Below, piece after piece: positions 1 through 7,359 of a stretch of DNA of 17,482 nt; the first letter of the stretch is position 1, and every line of letters begins with the position of its first letter. A model generated the notes under the pieces. That model saw nothing but the letters and a program-made list of their open reading frames with translations. It did not search any database and was not told the DNA's origin. The stretch comes from an uncultured Succinivibrio sp. (GTDB lineage Bacteria; Pseudomonadota; Gammaproteobacteria; Enterobacterales; Succinivibrionaceae). The translations under genes and the position numbers were made by a program. The stretch covers positions 1-17,482 of the forward strand of contig CAAECI010000098.1 of the NCBI GenBank assembly GCA_900754255.1, in the 5' to 3' direction.

Positions 1-652
1 GCGGACAAACTAGATGAGCAGAATTTTAAAGGTTTAGGACAAATCAGAAGAGCAAAAATCGGTCATTTTAAGTGAGCACTGACATCAGTGTTTACGAATA
101 AATAAACTTGAAGGAGCAGATGGTCTTGATTGTTTGGCTAAAGAGGTTCGATCAGGGGATCCTGATAACATAGAAGCAAAAGCAGCAATGCGTTATTTTA
201 AGTTTCTTTTTGGAAAATCATTTGCTAGAAATGATGAATTATCCAATATAAATTCCTGTTTAAATTACGGATACGCTGTCATAAGAGGTGAAATTGCAAG
301 ACGTCTTGTTGGTCATGGATTGTTTCCTCCCATAGGGATCTTTCATTGTAATAAGAAAAATCCTTTTAATTTGGCAGATGATCTTATAGAACCTTTTAGA
401 CCAATTGTAGATATTTTTACAGAAAAGTTTATTAAAAACTGTAATAACCAGGATTTTATTCTTCCCAAAGCATCATTAGTTAGTCTTTTGAATTATGAGG
501 TTTCAATGCCGGAGGGGAAAATGGCAATTTCATTAGCGATTGAATATGTTATAGAAAGTTATGTTCGAATTCTTTCGAATGAAACAAAGAAGTTGTCTTT
601 ACCAAACATTGAAAATTTTATAAAACATGAATACACAGAGAATATGTCTTAG
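1..652 (+). pseudogene. cas1: cas1, type II-C, cut by window edge and frame-disrupted
   Basis: CRISPR spacer-acquisition integrase of the Cas1-Cas2 complex. The left edge cuts the gene. Bases 1-72 read in frame 1 and give a Cas1-like segment ending GQIRRAKIGHFK, matching the conserved helix around 'W-Q-x-I-V-R-A-K-I' of the family, then hit TGA at 73-75. From 83 the homology continues in frame 2 (INKLEGADGL, then DPDNIEAKAAMRYF, LNYGYAVIRG, GIFHCNKKN, DLIEPFRP) to TAG at 650-652. Frame 2 is itself closed by TGA at 80-82, so no single continuous frame links the halves. An excess of 1 (mod 3) bases between about 61 and 82 would explain it. The catalytic set (Glu of NIEAKAA, His of GIFH, Glu of DLIEPF) is intact in the downstream part. 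A TTG at 134 gives a 172-residue fragment, but it lacks the N-terminal domain and homology extends upstream of it. cas2 starts on the next base. Either a recent pseudogene or a sequence error; identity as Cas1 is very secure. Confidence 0.85.
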
Positions 653-982
653 ATGCAAAAATACGTTTATTTTATGAGAATGATAGTTTTCTTTGATTTA
701 CCAACCAAGACCAAAAAGAATAAAAAAGACTATATACGTTTTCGTCGTTTTTTATTGAATGATGGTTTTGATATGATGCAGTTTTCAGTATATACCAGAA
801 TCATTGTCGGTAAATACGGTGAACAACAACACTACGACAGACTTAAAAACCATCTGCCTCCAGAAGGGTCCGTTCGTTGCATCACTGTTACGGAGAAACA
901 ATACTCCAATATTTTGTTTTTAGTGGGTAAAAAAACAAAACAAGAAGAAAAAGTCGGTAATACTCAACTTTTGCTTTTTTAA
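653..982 (+). CDS. cas2: CRISPR-associated endonuclease Cas2, type II-C
   Basis: Small ferredoxin-like-fold protein (109 aa) that bridges Cas1 dimers in the spacer-integration complex. The first beta strand MIVFFDLPT carries the conserved Asp (D15), followed by YIRFRRFLLNDGF and MMQFSVYTR, and the late strand VRCITVTEKQYSNILFLVG, all typical of the Cas2 found in subtype II-C. The ATG at 653 directly abuts the cas1 stop at 650-652, which implies translational coupling; no good Shine-Dalgarno is visible. The ATG at 674 (MRMIVFF) is an alternative, but the extra seven residues fit the usual II-C N-terminus. The gene ends in a T-run (975-980) with no stem, so no clear terminator follows. Sequence is AT-rich like cas1 and unlike the bcs genes. 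The product looks complete even though cas1 beside it is broken. Confidence 0.95.
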   Translation: MQKYVYFMRMIVFFDLPTKTKKNKKDYIRFRRFLLNDGFDMMQFSVYTRIIVGKYGEQQHYDRLKNHLPPEGSVRCITVTEKQYSNILFLVGKKTKQEEKVGNTQLLLF

Positions 983-1083
983 AATTATCAAAATACCCAA
1001 CAAAATTTATTGTTATTTTTATAAAAATTTTACATATTTAATATGATTTTCTCCTTGCATAACAATAAAATAGCTATCACCCA
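983..1083 (+). promoter_or_regulatory. CRISPR leader
   Basis: Non-coding, very AT-rich 101 bases between the cas2 stop and the first complete repeat. The decayed repeat lies at the other end of the array (1493-1515), so by the usual rule new spacers enter on this, the cas2, side. It contains nested inverted repeats (listed separately). Because crRNAs are probably read from the minus strand, this leader would lie at the 3' end of the array transcripts rather than act as their promoter, as known for II-C loci with repeat-borne promoters. Confidence 0.7.
1006..1069. repeat. Nested inverted repeats in the CRISPR leader
   Basis: TTTATTGTTAT at 1006-1016 is the exact reverse complement of ATAACAATAAA at 1059-1069. 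Inside them sits CATATTTAATATG at 1033-1045, a perfect 6-bp dyad around one T. The two dyads have almost the same centre (1037.5 and 1039). Seen directly; a role as protein-binding site for spacer integration or as an RNA 3' end structure is inference. Confidence 0.6.
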
Positions 1084-1492
1084 GATTGTAGCATTGTAAG
1101 GGAATTTAAGGAAGCTACAACTAAGGGGTTGGTGCTGCATGTTCCGGGGGCGATTGTAGCATTGTAAGGGAATTTAAGGAAGCTACAACTCTGTCTTAAG
1201 TTAATAAATAATTTTCGTTGATTGTAGCATTGTAAGGGAATTTAAGGAAGCTACAACGCTGTGCAGTCGCTTGCTGATTACTTTGGTTGATTGTAGCATT
1301 GTAAGGGAATTTAAGGAAGCTACAACAAGCAAATGGATCACAAGCATTCTACTGATGATTGTAGCATTGTAAGGGAATTTAAGGAAGCTACAACCTTGAT
1401 TACGCTGTTTTCTTAAACGAGCTTGATTGTAGCATTGTAAGGGAATTTAAGGAAGCTACAACAGCCAGCCTGATGGATAATGCACTCGACGT

Positions 1493-1515
1493 GATTGTAG
1501 CATTTGTAGGAATTT
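1493..1515 (-). repeat. Decayed terminal CRISPR repeat
   Basis: The first 12 bases (GATTGTAGCATT) match the repeat exactly, then the match weakens (TGTAGGAATTT against GTAAGGGAATTT) and stops. It marks the oldest, leader-distal end of the array. It ends 5 bases short of the bcsZ stop codon at 1521-1523. Confidence 0.85.
1494..1502 (-). promoter_or_regulatory. Repeat-embedded extended -10 promoter element
   Basis: On the minus strand this is TGCTACAAT, an extended -10 (TGn plus TACAAT). The same box lies at the equivalent place in all six full repeats (first copy at 1085-1093) and would start transcription inside the spacer that follows. Repeat-borne promoters of this form are established for Neisseria meningitidis II-C arrays; function here is inferred from sequence only. 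The -35 region (TTCCTT in full repeats) is poor. Confidence 0.55.
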
Positions 1516-1520
1516 GCTAT

Positions 1521-2525
1521 TTAGAATTTATTAGCCGCCAAAAAACACAGAAGTTTTAAGGATGCGTTGTAATAATCATCCTGATCAGTGAATACCGGCT
1601 CCGAAACTGGTATTCCGGTGATGAGATCGCGTACGGAGGCAAGGCCTGGGGTTAATGCATAGTCTGCAGTCTCTCCGGTAGTAACGTTGACCCATGCCGG
1701 AGTCTTAAAGGCTGGGAAGGAGGAGAACCATTGCCTCCAAGGTGCCAGCAACGGCGATGATGGATCATCCCAGTATACGTATAAGGGTACGCGTATGGCG
1801 TCGTAGCTTGATCGTGCTGGCCATTGTGCTGCCGGGGAGAGTGCTCCCTGAGCATCGACGTTGACCCAATCGGGGGTTAGTCTAACCTTAAGATTTATAT
1901 CCATTAAATCCTTAAGAAGTTTTTTGCCGTCCTGATAAAGATTGTCGAATATCTTTTGGTGGGTGTGTGCAGCCAGATCGCGCAGTGCAGGCAGGATGAG
2001 ATAAGAAGGATTAACTATCACTGCAGAATTTAAATAGAAGCTCTGAATTCCCGGGAGCAGGAGGGTTCTGCCGCCGAATGAAACCGTACATTTGTCGGAA
2101 ATCGCTTGGGCAAGCATTTCAGCCTTACGGGTATAAGCGGGATCGTTAAAGGCTTTTCCTGCCTTTAAAAGAGCCCAGGCCATAAGCAGATCGCCGTCGC
2201 TGGCATTATTGTGATCGGCGGTGGGATCGGCCTCGTTGGGTTTATAGGCCCAATAATGAAGACCGCTTTCCGGATCGTAAAGATTATCCTCAGTCCATTT
2301 TAAAATTCTGTCGAAGGCTTCTTTATCATTATAGGCAAGAGCAAAGAGCAGACCGTAGCTTTGCCCCTCGGAATGGGTCATGTTGTTGTTATAGGTATCG
2401 GTAACGGCGCCGTTGTCCTGTAAATACAAAGATTTGTATTGATCCCAAGCCCCGGCGTTACAGGAAAATGCGCTCAGAAGCATGGGTAAAAATGCAAAAA
2501 GCTTAAGTATTCTGTTTAATTTCAA
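1521..2525 (-). CDS. bcsZ: Periplasmic endo-beta-1,4-glucanase BcsZ (GH8)
   Basis: Glycoside hydrolase family 8 cellulase of the cellulose operon; it cleaves or trims the nascent glucan in the periplasm and is needed for proper fibre output in related systems. 334 aa. Residues 1-24 form a Sec signal peptide (LLSAFSCNAG, likely cut after A24; the Cys is not in a convincing lipobox). Family landmarks: HSEGQSYG with the general acid E53, ASDGDLLMAW with D110/D112, VNPSYLILPA, and SSYDAIRVPLY with the catalytic-type D242. Length is close to E. coli BcsZ (368 aa). The start is TTG (2525-2523), overlapping the bcsD stop as TTGA, and is supported by AGGAG six bases upstream. It is the last gene of the operon; no terminator separates it from the CRISPR array. 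Confidence 0.96.
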   Translation of the reverse strand: MKLNRILKLFAFLPMLLSAFSCNAGAWDQYKSLYLQDNGAVTDTYNNNMTHSEGQSYGLLFALAYNDKEAFDRILKWTEDNLYDPESGLHYWAYKPNEADPTADHNNASDGDLLMAWALLKAGKAFNDPAYTRKAEMLAQAISDKCTVSFGGRTLLLPGIQSFYLNSAVIVNPSYLILPALRDLAAHTHQKIFDNLYQDGKKLLKDLMDINLKVRLTPDWVNVDAQGALSPAAQWPARSSYDAIRVPLYVYWDDPSSPLLAPWRQWFSSFPAFKTPAWVNVTTGETADYALTPGLASVRDLITGIPVSEPVFTDQDDYYNASLKLLCFLAANKF

Positions 2526-2986
2526 GGTTCTCTCCTGAGGACGAAATTAAGGGCTGAAGGTGAGACTATTTTATCAAGAGAAAGCGTCAGTGTATCGGGA
2601 GCACCGCTTTGTCTTAGCCACTGGGAGTAAAGGCCGGAAAGGAGGCAGGCAAAGCCCTGCACCCAAATTTTTTCTTCGGCATTTTTGGCCTGCGGCAGAA
2701 AATCGTGCTTAAGTAAAAGACATTGTCCCTTATCTTCTATGAGCACGCGTCCCCATTTGAAGGAATCCAAGCGGGTATTCATGTTGAGCATTAAATCCGC
2801 AAGTTTCTTAGTTTCAGGCAACGGATTGGTTTTAGCAAGGCGAATCCCGGCTTCATTTAAGAAACCGTAGGCCTCATCTTCATTTGCATTTTGCATGATC
2901 ATTGCGATCATGATCTCCGCAAGATCACTCCAGCCGCTGCTACGCTGGAGATCATCGAGGTATTTCTTATAGGGATCGGTTTCCAT
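2522..2986 (-). CDS. bcsD: Cellulose synthase subunit BcsD
   Basis: Small periplasmic or cytoplasmic scaffold protein (154 aa) of type I cellulose operons. In Komagataeibacter, BcsD forms octameric rings that help align terminal complexes into crystalline ribbons. Recognised by size, by place between bcsC and bcsZ, and by shared features with AxCeSD: a helical first half, then KLADLMLNMNTRLDSFKWG, a strand pair VLIEDKGQCLLLKHDFLPQ, and WVQGFACLLSGLYSQWL, which lines up with the family's 'L-x-G-L-Y-x-x-W' helix. No signal peptide or membrane segment. The ATG at 2986 lies 9 bases after the bcsC stop with AGGAA just upstream. Sequence similarity to the Komagataeibacter protein is modest, so the call rests on pattern plus context. 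Confidence 0.88.
   Translation of the reverse strand: METDPYKKYLDDLQRSSGWSDLAEIMIAMIMQNANEDEAYGFLNEAGIRLAKTNPLPETKKLADLMLNMNTRLDSFKWGRVLIEDKGQCLLLKHDFLPQAKNAEEKIWVQGFACLLSGLYSQWLRQSGAPDTLTLSLDKIVSPSALNFVLRREP
2532..2536 (-). promoter_or_regulatory. Ribosome binding site deciding the TTG start of bcsZ
   Basis: Minus-strand AGGAG, six bases before TTG at 2525-2523. It sits inside the bcsD coding end, so bcsZ translation is coupled to bcsD. No other start codon near the signal peptide has a comparable site. Confidence 0.7.
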
Positions 2987-2995
2987 ATCGTTCCT

Positions 2996-5900
2996 TTAGA
3001 AGAAAGCGTCCACGCCGGTTAAATACTTAAAGGTCAGGAGCTCGTTAGCTTCCTTATAGTCACCGAAGGTGGAGTAATTAAAGAGCGCATTAACTGAGAA
3101 GGCATCGGTAAAGCGATAATCAAGACCGAATTTAACCGAGCCGCTGATACCGTCCTTGTCCTCCTGAGCAAAACGCGAGGCTGGAGCCAGTCCGCCTGCG
3201 ACCATGGTATTTAGCAGTGACTGCCATGAGGAGTTGGTGGGGAAATAATCCTCGGCCTGGTTGGTATAGGACTGATAGCCGATCGAGGCTCCCAGAGTAA
3301 GCTCCAAATTTTCGTTGTATTTGCGTTTCAGATCTACGGGGAAGGACAGGGCATAGTAATCCTTGGGTGAGAAGTAGCCGCCGTGTCCTGCCGTAAACAG
3401 ATTTTCATTGTGCTTGAAGGTCATGTAGTCAAAGTTTACGCCCGCCTGCAGGGTCTGCACGCTGTTGTGGATCGGGCGTGCATAGGCCCCCAGTGAGATC
3501 CCGTAGCTACTGTTGGAGCGTACGTTTTCTCCCTTGTAATAGTAGTAGCTCACGTTACCGTAGGAGCCGTAGGAGCCGTTATCCCAGGCAAGTCCCACCG
3601 AGCCGCCGTTTTTGGTAACGGCGCCGTAATAGGTGCCGGAGTATTCATCCTTGACTCCGTAATAGGAAAGAATGCTGTCTTCGACGGCACGGCGCTCCAG
3701 ATTCAAACGCAACTCGGTGTTTTTATCAAGACGCGGGTGGAGGTAAATACCGCCCGTAAAGGTAGAGCCGTCCTTTCCTATCGGGGTGGAGCCTATATCG
3801 GCGCGATAAAGCGGGCCCTCCAACGCCAAATTGAAGGAGGCTCCGTGATCGCTTATGCTGCTGCCCGGTGTCATTCCGTAGGAGCTGTCCGTGTAGTTAT
3901 ACATAAGTGCGGTCATTTGATCATTATTATTGACGTCAAGCCCGAAGTTTGACATCAGCTGCGTAAGCCCCGTCATCCAGGTATCGGAGGTCATGTTGAT
4001 GGCGGCCATTTCCGCTCCGGTTACATAGCCGCGGTTGGCAATGGCGTTGATGACGCTGCTGGATACATGCATTTGGGAAGCCAAGGCATCGACCGCGGCG
4101 GTTACCGTGGTACCGCCCGTACTATTGGCCCTATCGGTATTGACCGCCGCTTTGGCGGCATTGCTTAAAGCATTTAAGCGGTTGGCAAGCGATTGGGCGG
4201 CCATCATGAGGGCATTGGAGCCGTATTTACGATTGGAATCGGCGTTAGGGGATCCTGATTTTGCCGAGCCCACGGTCACGGTGGCAGTTAAGCGGTTGTC
4301 GTCAAATACGGGAGTGGATACCTTGATGTTTCCGCGTATATCGCTGAGCTTTGACAATCCGTCCTCGCCGTCCTTTTGACGTCCCTCGGCATCAAAGGAT
4401 ACCGATGTGGACGTAAGCTCATACAGAGAGCGTAGTTTGTCGTTGACCTCACCTAGGGTACGACGACGATCGATCTCATCGTGGTCAAACATATAGTAGG
4501 AGGCGGGATCAACCTTGGCAGTCTGTGAGCTTACCTCCCAGGGCATATTGGGAGTGTTGGACTGTGAGCGGGCGGTGATCTCATTGGTATTACGGAAAGG
4601 GTTGTTGTAGCTGCGCGAAGCCTGAGCCTTAACCGCCGCGCCGCCTTGAACGGCCAGAGGATCGCTTATATAAGGCGAGCCTTCGAGCATGGATTTTGTT
4701 TGTCTTAAATAGGTGATGGCTTCGCGATAGTGGTGGGTTTGCTCGGCCACGCGGGCTTTAAGATACAGGGTATCGGGATCCTCTCTTGAAATACGCTGAA
4801 CCAAATTTAAGGCCTTCTCACCGTGATCGTTGGCAAGTGCGGTATTGACGGCGCCGATCAAGGCGTTTTCATCATCGGGTGAATATTGCAATACTCGGTC
4901 GTATATGGCCTCGGCCTCATCCAAGCGGTCGTTGTCATGATAGATACGAGCCATGGCACTCATAAGGGCAGGATCATGCGGAGTACTTTGCAGGGCCTGA
5001 TATAAAAGATCGTAGGCATCGGCGCTGCGTCCGTTTTCGCGCAGGGTATCGGCCTCGCGTATGGTTTGAGCATTGCTTAAGGATGCAAGTCTTGAGCGAT
5101 CCGAATTGCGCAGAAGACGAGGATCGGAGGCAAGACTGCGGGCATCGTCGTAAAGTCTTAGGGAATTTAACACCGTGATCACGTCGGCATAGTCGTCGAG
5201 GGTGGCATCGTCGGGAATGTCGGAGGACAAAACGCGACGGCTTAATTCCAGAGCCTTTTGCGTATTGCCGGCCTGAAGATATAGGTAGGACATATGTCCG
5301 AGATCGGCAGTACCTACGGAGCCTTGACTTTGCTCTAAATTGGTAAGGGTGTTGAGGGCGGCGGTCTTGCGACCTGCTTTTAGGTATTCCTCAGCCTCTC
5401 TCATGCCCTGACGCAGGGTGAGACTTTTGCGTAGCTCTGATAAGCCCTTGGCATTGTATGAGGCCGGTAAGCGCTTTAAAGTCGCAAGAGCGTTTTGATC
5501 ATCGCCGAGTGCATTTTGTAGGGAGGCGGCCGCAAAAAGCGATGCGGAGGTTCCCAAGGAAAGCAGGGTACGTACCTGCTCACGGGCTGAATAATCATCT
5601 CCGAGACGATGCTTTACAAGACCCAAATCATGATTTAGCCACGGATCCTTAGGAGAGGCCTTGAGGGCGCGCGTAAGGGTTTGCACGGCGTCATTCAGAT
5701 CGCCTGCGGCAATTTGAGCCTTGGCCTTTTCTCTTAGGGCGACCGTAGGATCGGCCTTGGCGGTCTCTCGTGCCAATATGGTACGGCGCAGATCCGAAGG
5801 CAGGCTGTCAAGGAAGCTTTTAGCCTCGGCACTCTTACCTTGGTTCTTTAAGGTGTAATAGAGCATTTCGCCGGCGTTTACATCGGCAGGATCGTCCGCC

Positions 5901-7357
5901 AGTACCGTTTTGAGATCCTCCTCGGCTTCCTTGTGCAATCCCAAACGCTGCTCCATGGAGGCACGATACAGGAGCATACCGTTATGATCGGGGCCTGCGT
6001 TTTTGAGCAGATCATTTAGTTTTTTGACGGCTCCGCGCAGATCTCCTCCTTTTTCCATAGCGCGTACGGAATTATATTCGGCATCATATGCAAGCTTGGC
6101 TTTTTTGAACGGATCTGAGGTGGTATTTGCGGCCTTGGCCAAATTTAAGGCCGCCTGTCCGAAATCACCCGTGGCCTGATACAGATAACCCAAGCCCTCC
6201 AAGGCCTGCGCATTGTTGGGATCGCGCTTTAGCACATCTTCAAATTGGCTTTTGGCCAAGGCGGTATTCTGTTTTCTAAAGGAGGAGTAGGCATCCTGAT
6301 TTAGGGTATCGGTAATGGCGGTGGCAAAACGATTGCGGATCTCACCGTCCTGCGGATGACGGGAGAGGTAGCTGCGATAATATTTTTCGTCGTTATTGTC
6401 GGGCATGAGCCAAAGCAGCGCCTGACGCAACGCGCGATCGGCTTCCTGATTGTCCTTGGCGTAATAGTCAAGCACCTCGATGCCGTCACGGCGGGTCTTT
6501 TCGTTATAGCTTAAAAGCTTACCGTATGTGATTTTGGCATCGTTGTCCTGAGGATGTTTACGAATGTAATTGCCAATACCCTGCAAGGCCTCGTTGAAAT
6601 ACTGAGGATCTCCTGACATGGTGAGATAGTATTCGTTGAGCAGACTGCGCGGCACGGCACCGTTTGGAAACATCTGACGATAGGCGACCAAAGCGGCGGG
6701 AATATTTCCGGAGGAGGCCAGCTCACGGGCCTTGCGCAGCTGATCCTTGGAATAGGAAGCCAGATCTCTTTCGTTTTTAAGAGTTTGCAAACGCGTGTCG
6801 TTAGGGTGGGCAAGCTCGAGTCGACGTCTATATTGCTCGGCATTTTCGTTATCGCCGGTTTCGGATGACCACAGCGACATGAGATAGAGGGCCTCGGCAT
6901 TATTCGGATCGGAAAGTAGCACGCGGCTTAGACTCTGTCTTGCCAAGGATGGCTGATATTTGTCGTGCCAAAAGCGGGCCTGCTTTAAAAGTGAGCTGAC
7001 GGTATTTTGATCGTCAGTTGTCGCAGAGCCGTTCCCCGGAGTGAAATTATGTGCCGCATTGACCGGAGCTTTGAGAGCATTACCGTTGTCGTTTTGCTTC
7101 AATTCGCTGCCCGGAGCCGAGAGCTTAGCATTTGACGTGCTTTGTGCAGCAGACTTTGTCGCATCGGGATCTTGTGTCTTTTCAGAGCTTACAGAGGCGG
7201 TCTCGGAGGTGTTTTTAGCTCCCTGGGCGCTCATAAGCAGACGATCGCGCTGATAGGCGGAGGGATCTGCTGCGGCCCAAGCATAGACGCTCACGCATAA
7301 AGTCATAGATACGGCCAATGAAATAGCGCTACGTTTGGTCAATTTATTTTTTTTCAT
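2996..7357 (-). CDS. bcsC: Cellulose export outer-membrane protein BcsC
   Basis: Large export subunit (1453 aa): a periplasmic tetratricopeptide superhelix joined to a C-terminal outer-membrane beta barrel that passes the glucan out. Residues 1-29 are a signal peptide ending AWAAA. Residues about 30-120 are a Ser/Thr/Asn/Ala-rich low-complexity linker. From about 125 to 920 there are many TPR-like helix pairs (for instance AEALYLMSLWSSETGD and AQALEGLGYLYQATGD). The BcsC barrel domain begins near residue 990 (AEGRQKDGEDGLSKLSDI), carries YRADIGSTPIG, then alternating aromatic strands (SYGNVSYYYYKG, GHGGYFSPKDYYALSFPVD) and ends in Phe, as usual for outer-membrane barrels. It is longer than E. 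coli BcsC (1157 aa), partly because of an insertion near residues 1037-1165. The ATG follows the bcsB stop by 2 bases with GAGGAG 8 bases upstream. Confidence 0.97.
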   Translation of the reverse strand: MKKNKLTKRSAISLAVSMTLCVSVYAWAAADPSAYQRDRLLMSAQGAKNTSETASVSSEKTQDPDATKSAAQSTSNAKLSAPGSELKQNDNGNALKAPVNAAHNFTPGNGSATTDDQNTVSSLLKQARFWHDKYQPSLARQSLSRVLLSDPNNAEALYLMSLWSSETGDNENAEQYRRRLELAHPNDTRLQTLKNERDLASYSKDQLRKARELASSGNIPAALVAYRQMFPNGAVPRSLLNEYYLTMSGDPQYFNEALQGIGNYIRKHPQDNDAKITYGKLLSYNEKTRRDGIEVLDYYAKDNQEADRALRQALLWLMPDNNDEKYYRSYLSRHPQDGEIRNRFATAITDTLNQDAYSSFRKQNTALAKSQFEDVLKRDPNNAQALEGLGYLYQATGDFGQAALNLAKAANTTSDPFKKAKLAYDAEYNSVRAMEKGGDLRGAVKKLNDLLKNAGPDHNGMLLYRASMEQRLGLHKEAEEDLKTVLADDPADVNAGEMLYYTLKNQGKSAEAKSFLDSLPSDLRRTILARETAKADPTVALREKAKAQIAAGDLNDAVQTLTRALKASPKDPWLNHDLGLVKHRLGDDYSAREQVRTLLSLGTSASLFAAASLQNALGDDQNALATLKRLPASYNAKGLSELRKSLTLRQGMREAEEYLKAGRKTAALNTLTNLEQSQGSVGTADLGHMSYLYLQAGNTQKALELSRRVLSSDIPDDATLDDYADVITVLNSLRLYDDARSLASDPRLLRNSDRSRLASLSNAQTIREADTLRENGRSADAYDLLYQALQSTPHDPALMSAMARIYHDNDRLDEAEAIYDRVLQYSPDDENALIGAVNTALANDHGEKALNLVQRISREDPDTLYLKARVAEQTHHYREAITYLRQTKSMLEGSPYISDPLAVQGGAAVKAQASRSYNNPFRNTNEITARSQSNTPNMPWEVSSQTAKVDPASYYMFDHDEIDRRRTLGEVNDKLRSLYELTSTSVSFDAEGRQKDGEDGLSKLSDIRGNIKVSTPVFDDNRLTATVTVGSAKSGSPNADSNRKYGSNALMMAAQSLANRLNALSNAAKAAVNTDRANSTGGTTVTAAVDALASQMHVSSSVINAIANRGYVTGAEMAAINMTSDTWMTGLTQLMSNFGLDVNNNDQMTALMYNYTDSSYGMTPGSSISDHGASFNLALEGPLYRADIGSTPIGKDGSTFTGGIYLHPRLDKNTELRLNLERRAVEDSILSYYGVKDEYSGTYYGAVTKNGGSVGLAWDNGSYGSYGNVSYYYYKGENVRSNSSYGISLGAYARPIHNSVQTLQAGVNFDYMTFKHNENLFTAGHGGYFSPKDYYALSFPVDLKRKYNENLELTLGASIGYQSYTNQAEDYFPTNSSWQSLLNTMVAGGLAPASRFAQEDKDGISGSVKFGLDYRFTDAFSVNALFNYSTFGDYKEANELLTFKYLTGVDAFF

Positions 7358-7359
7358 AA

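Larger units (their letters stand above)
1084..1515 (-). CRISPR. Type II-C CRISPR array, 6 full repeats plus 1 decayed repeat, 6 spacers
   Basis: Six identical repeats start at 1084, 1152, 1220, 1289, 1357 and 1425. Each begins GATTGTAGCATTGTAAGG and ends GGAAGCTACAAC, 38 bases counting the leading G that precedes every copy (37 without it). Spacers occupy 1122-1151, 1190-1219, 1258-1288, 1327-1356, 1395-1424 and 1463-1492, all 30 bases except the third at 31, and none resembles another. The partial terminal repeat is at 1493-1515. Read on the minus strand the repeat begins GTTGTAGCTTCC and ends AATGCTACAAT, closely like Neisseria/Campylobacter II-C repeats, with complementary termini (GTTGTAGC against GCTACAAT) and an extended -10 box TGCTACAAT at the end. 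This supports minus-strand crRNA transcription from each repeat. No anti-repeat (tracrRNA) is visible elsewhere in the window. Confidence 0.97.

Noticed and set aside
983..1083. tracrRNA in the cas2-array gap
   Set aside because: No segment complementary to the repeat is present there or elsewhere in the window outside the array.
2685..2870. + strand open frame inside bcsD
   Set aside because: Shadow of the bcsD coding strand, with no family resemblance or ribosome binding site.
4035..4379. Antisense open frame opposite bcsC
   Set aside because: Mirror of the helical Ala-rich BcsC insertion; such GC-balanced coding regions give long antisense frames by chance.
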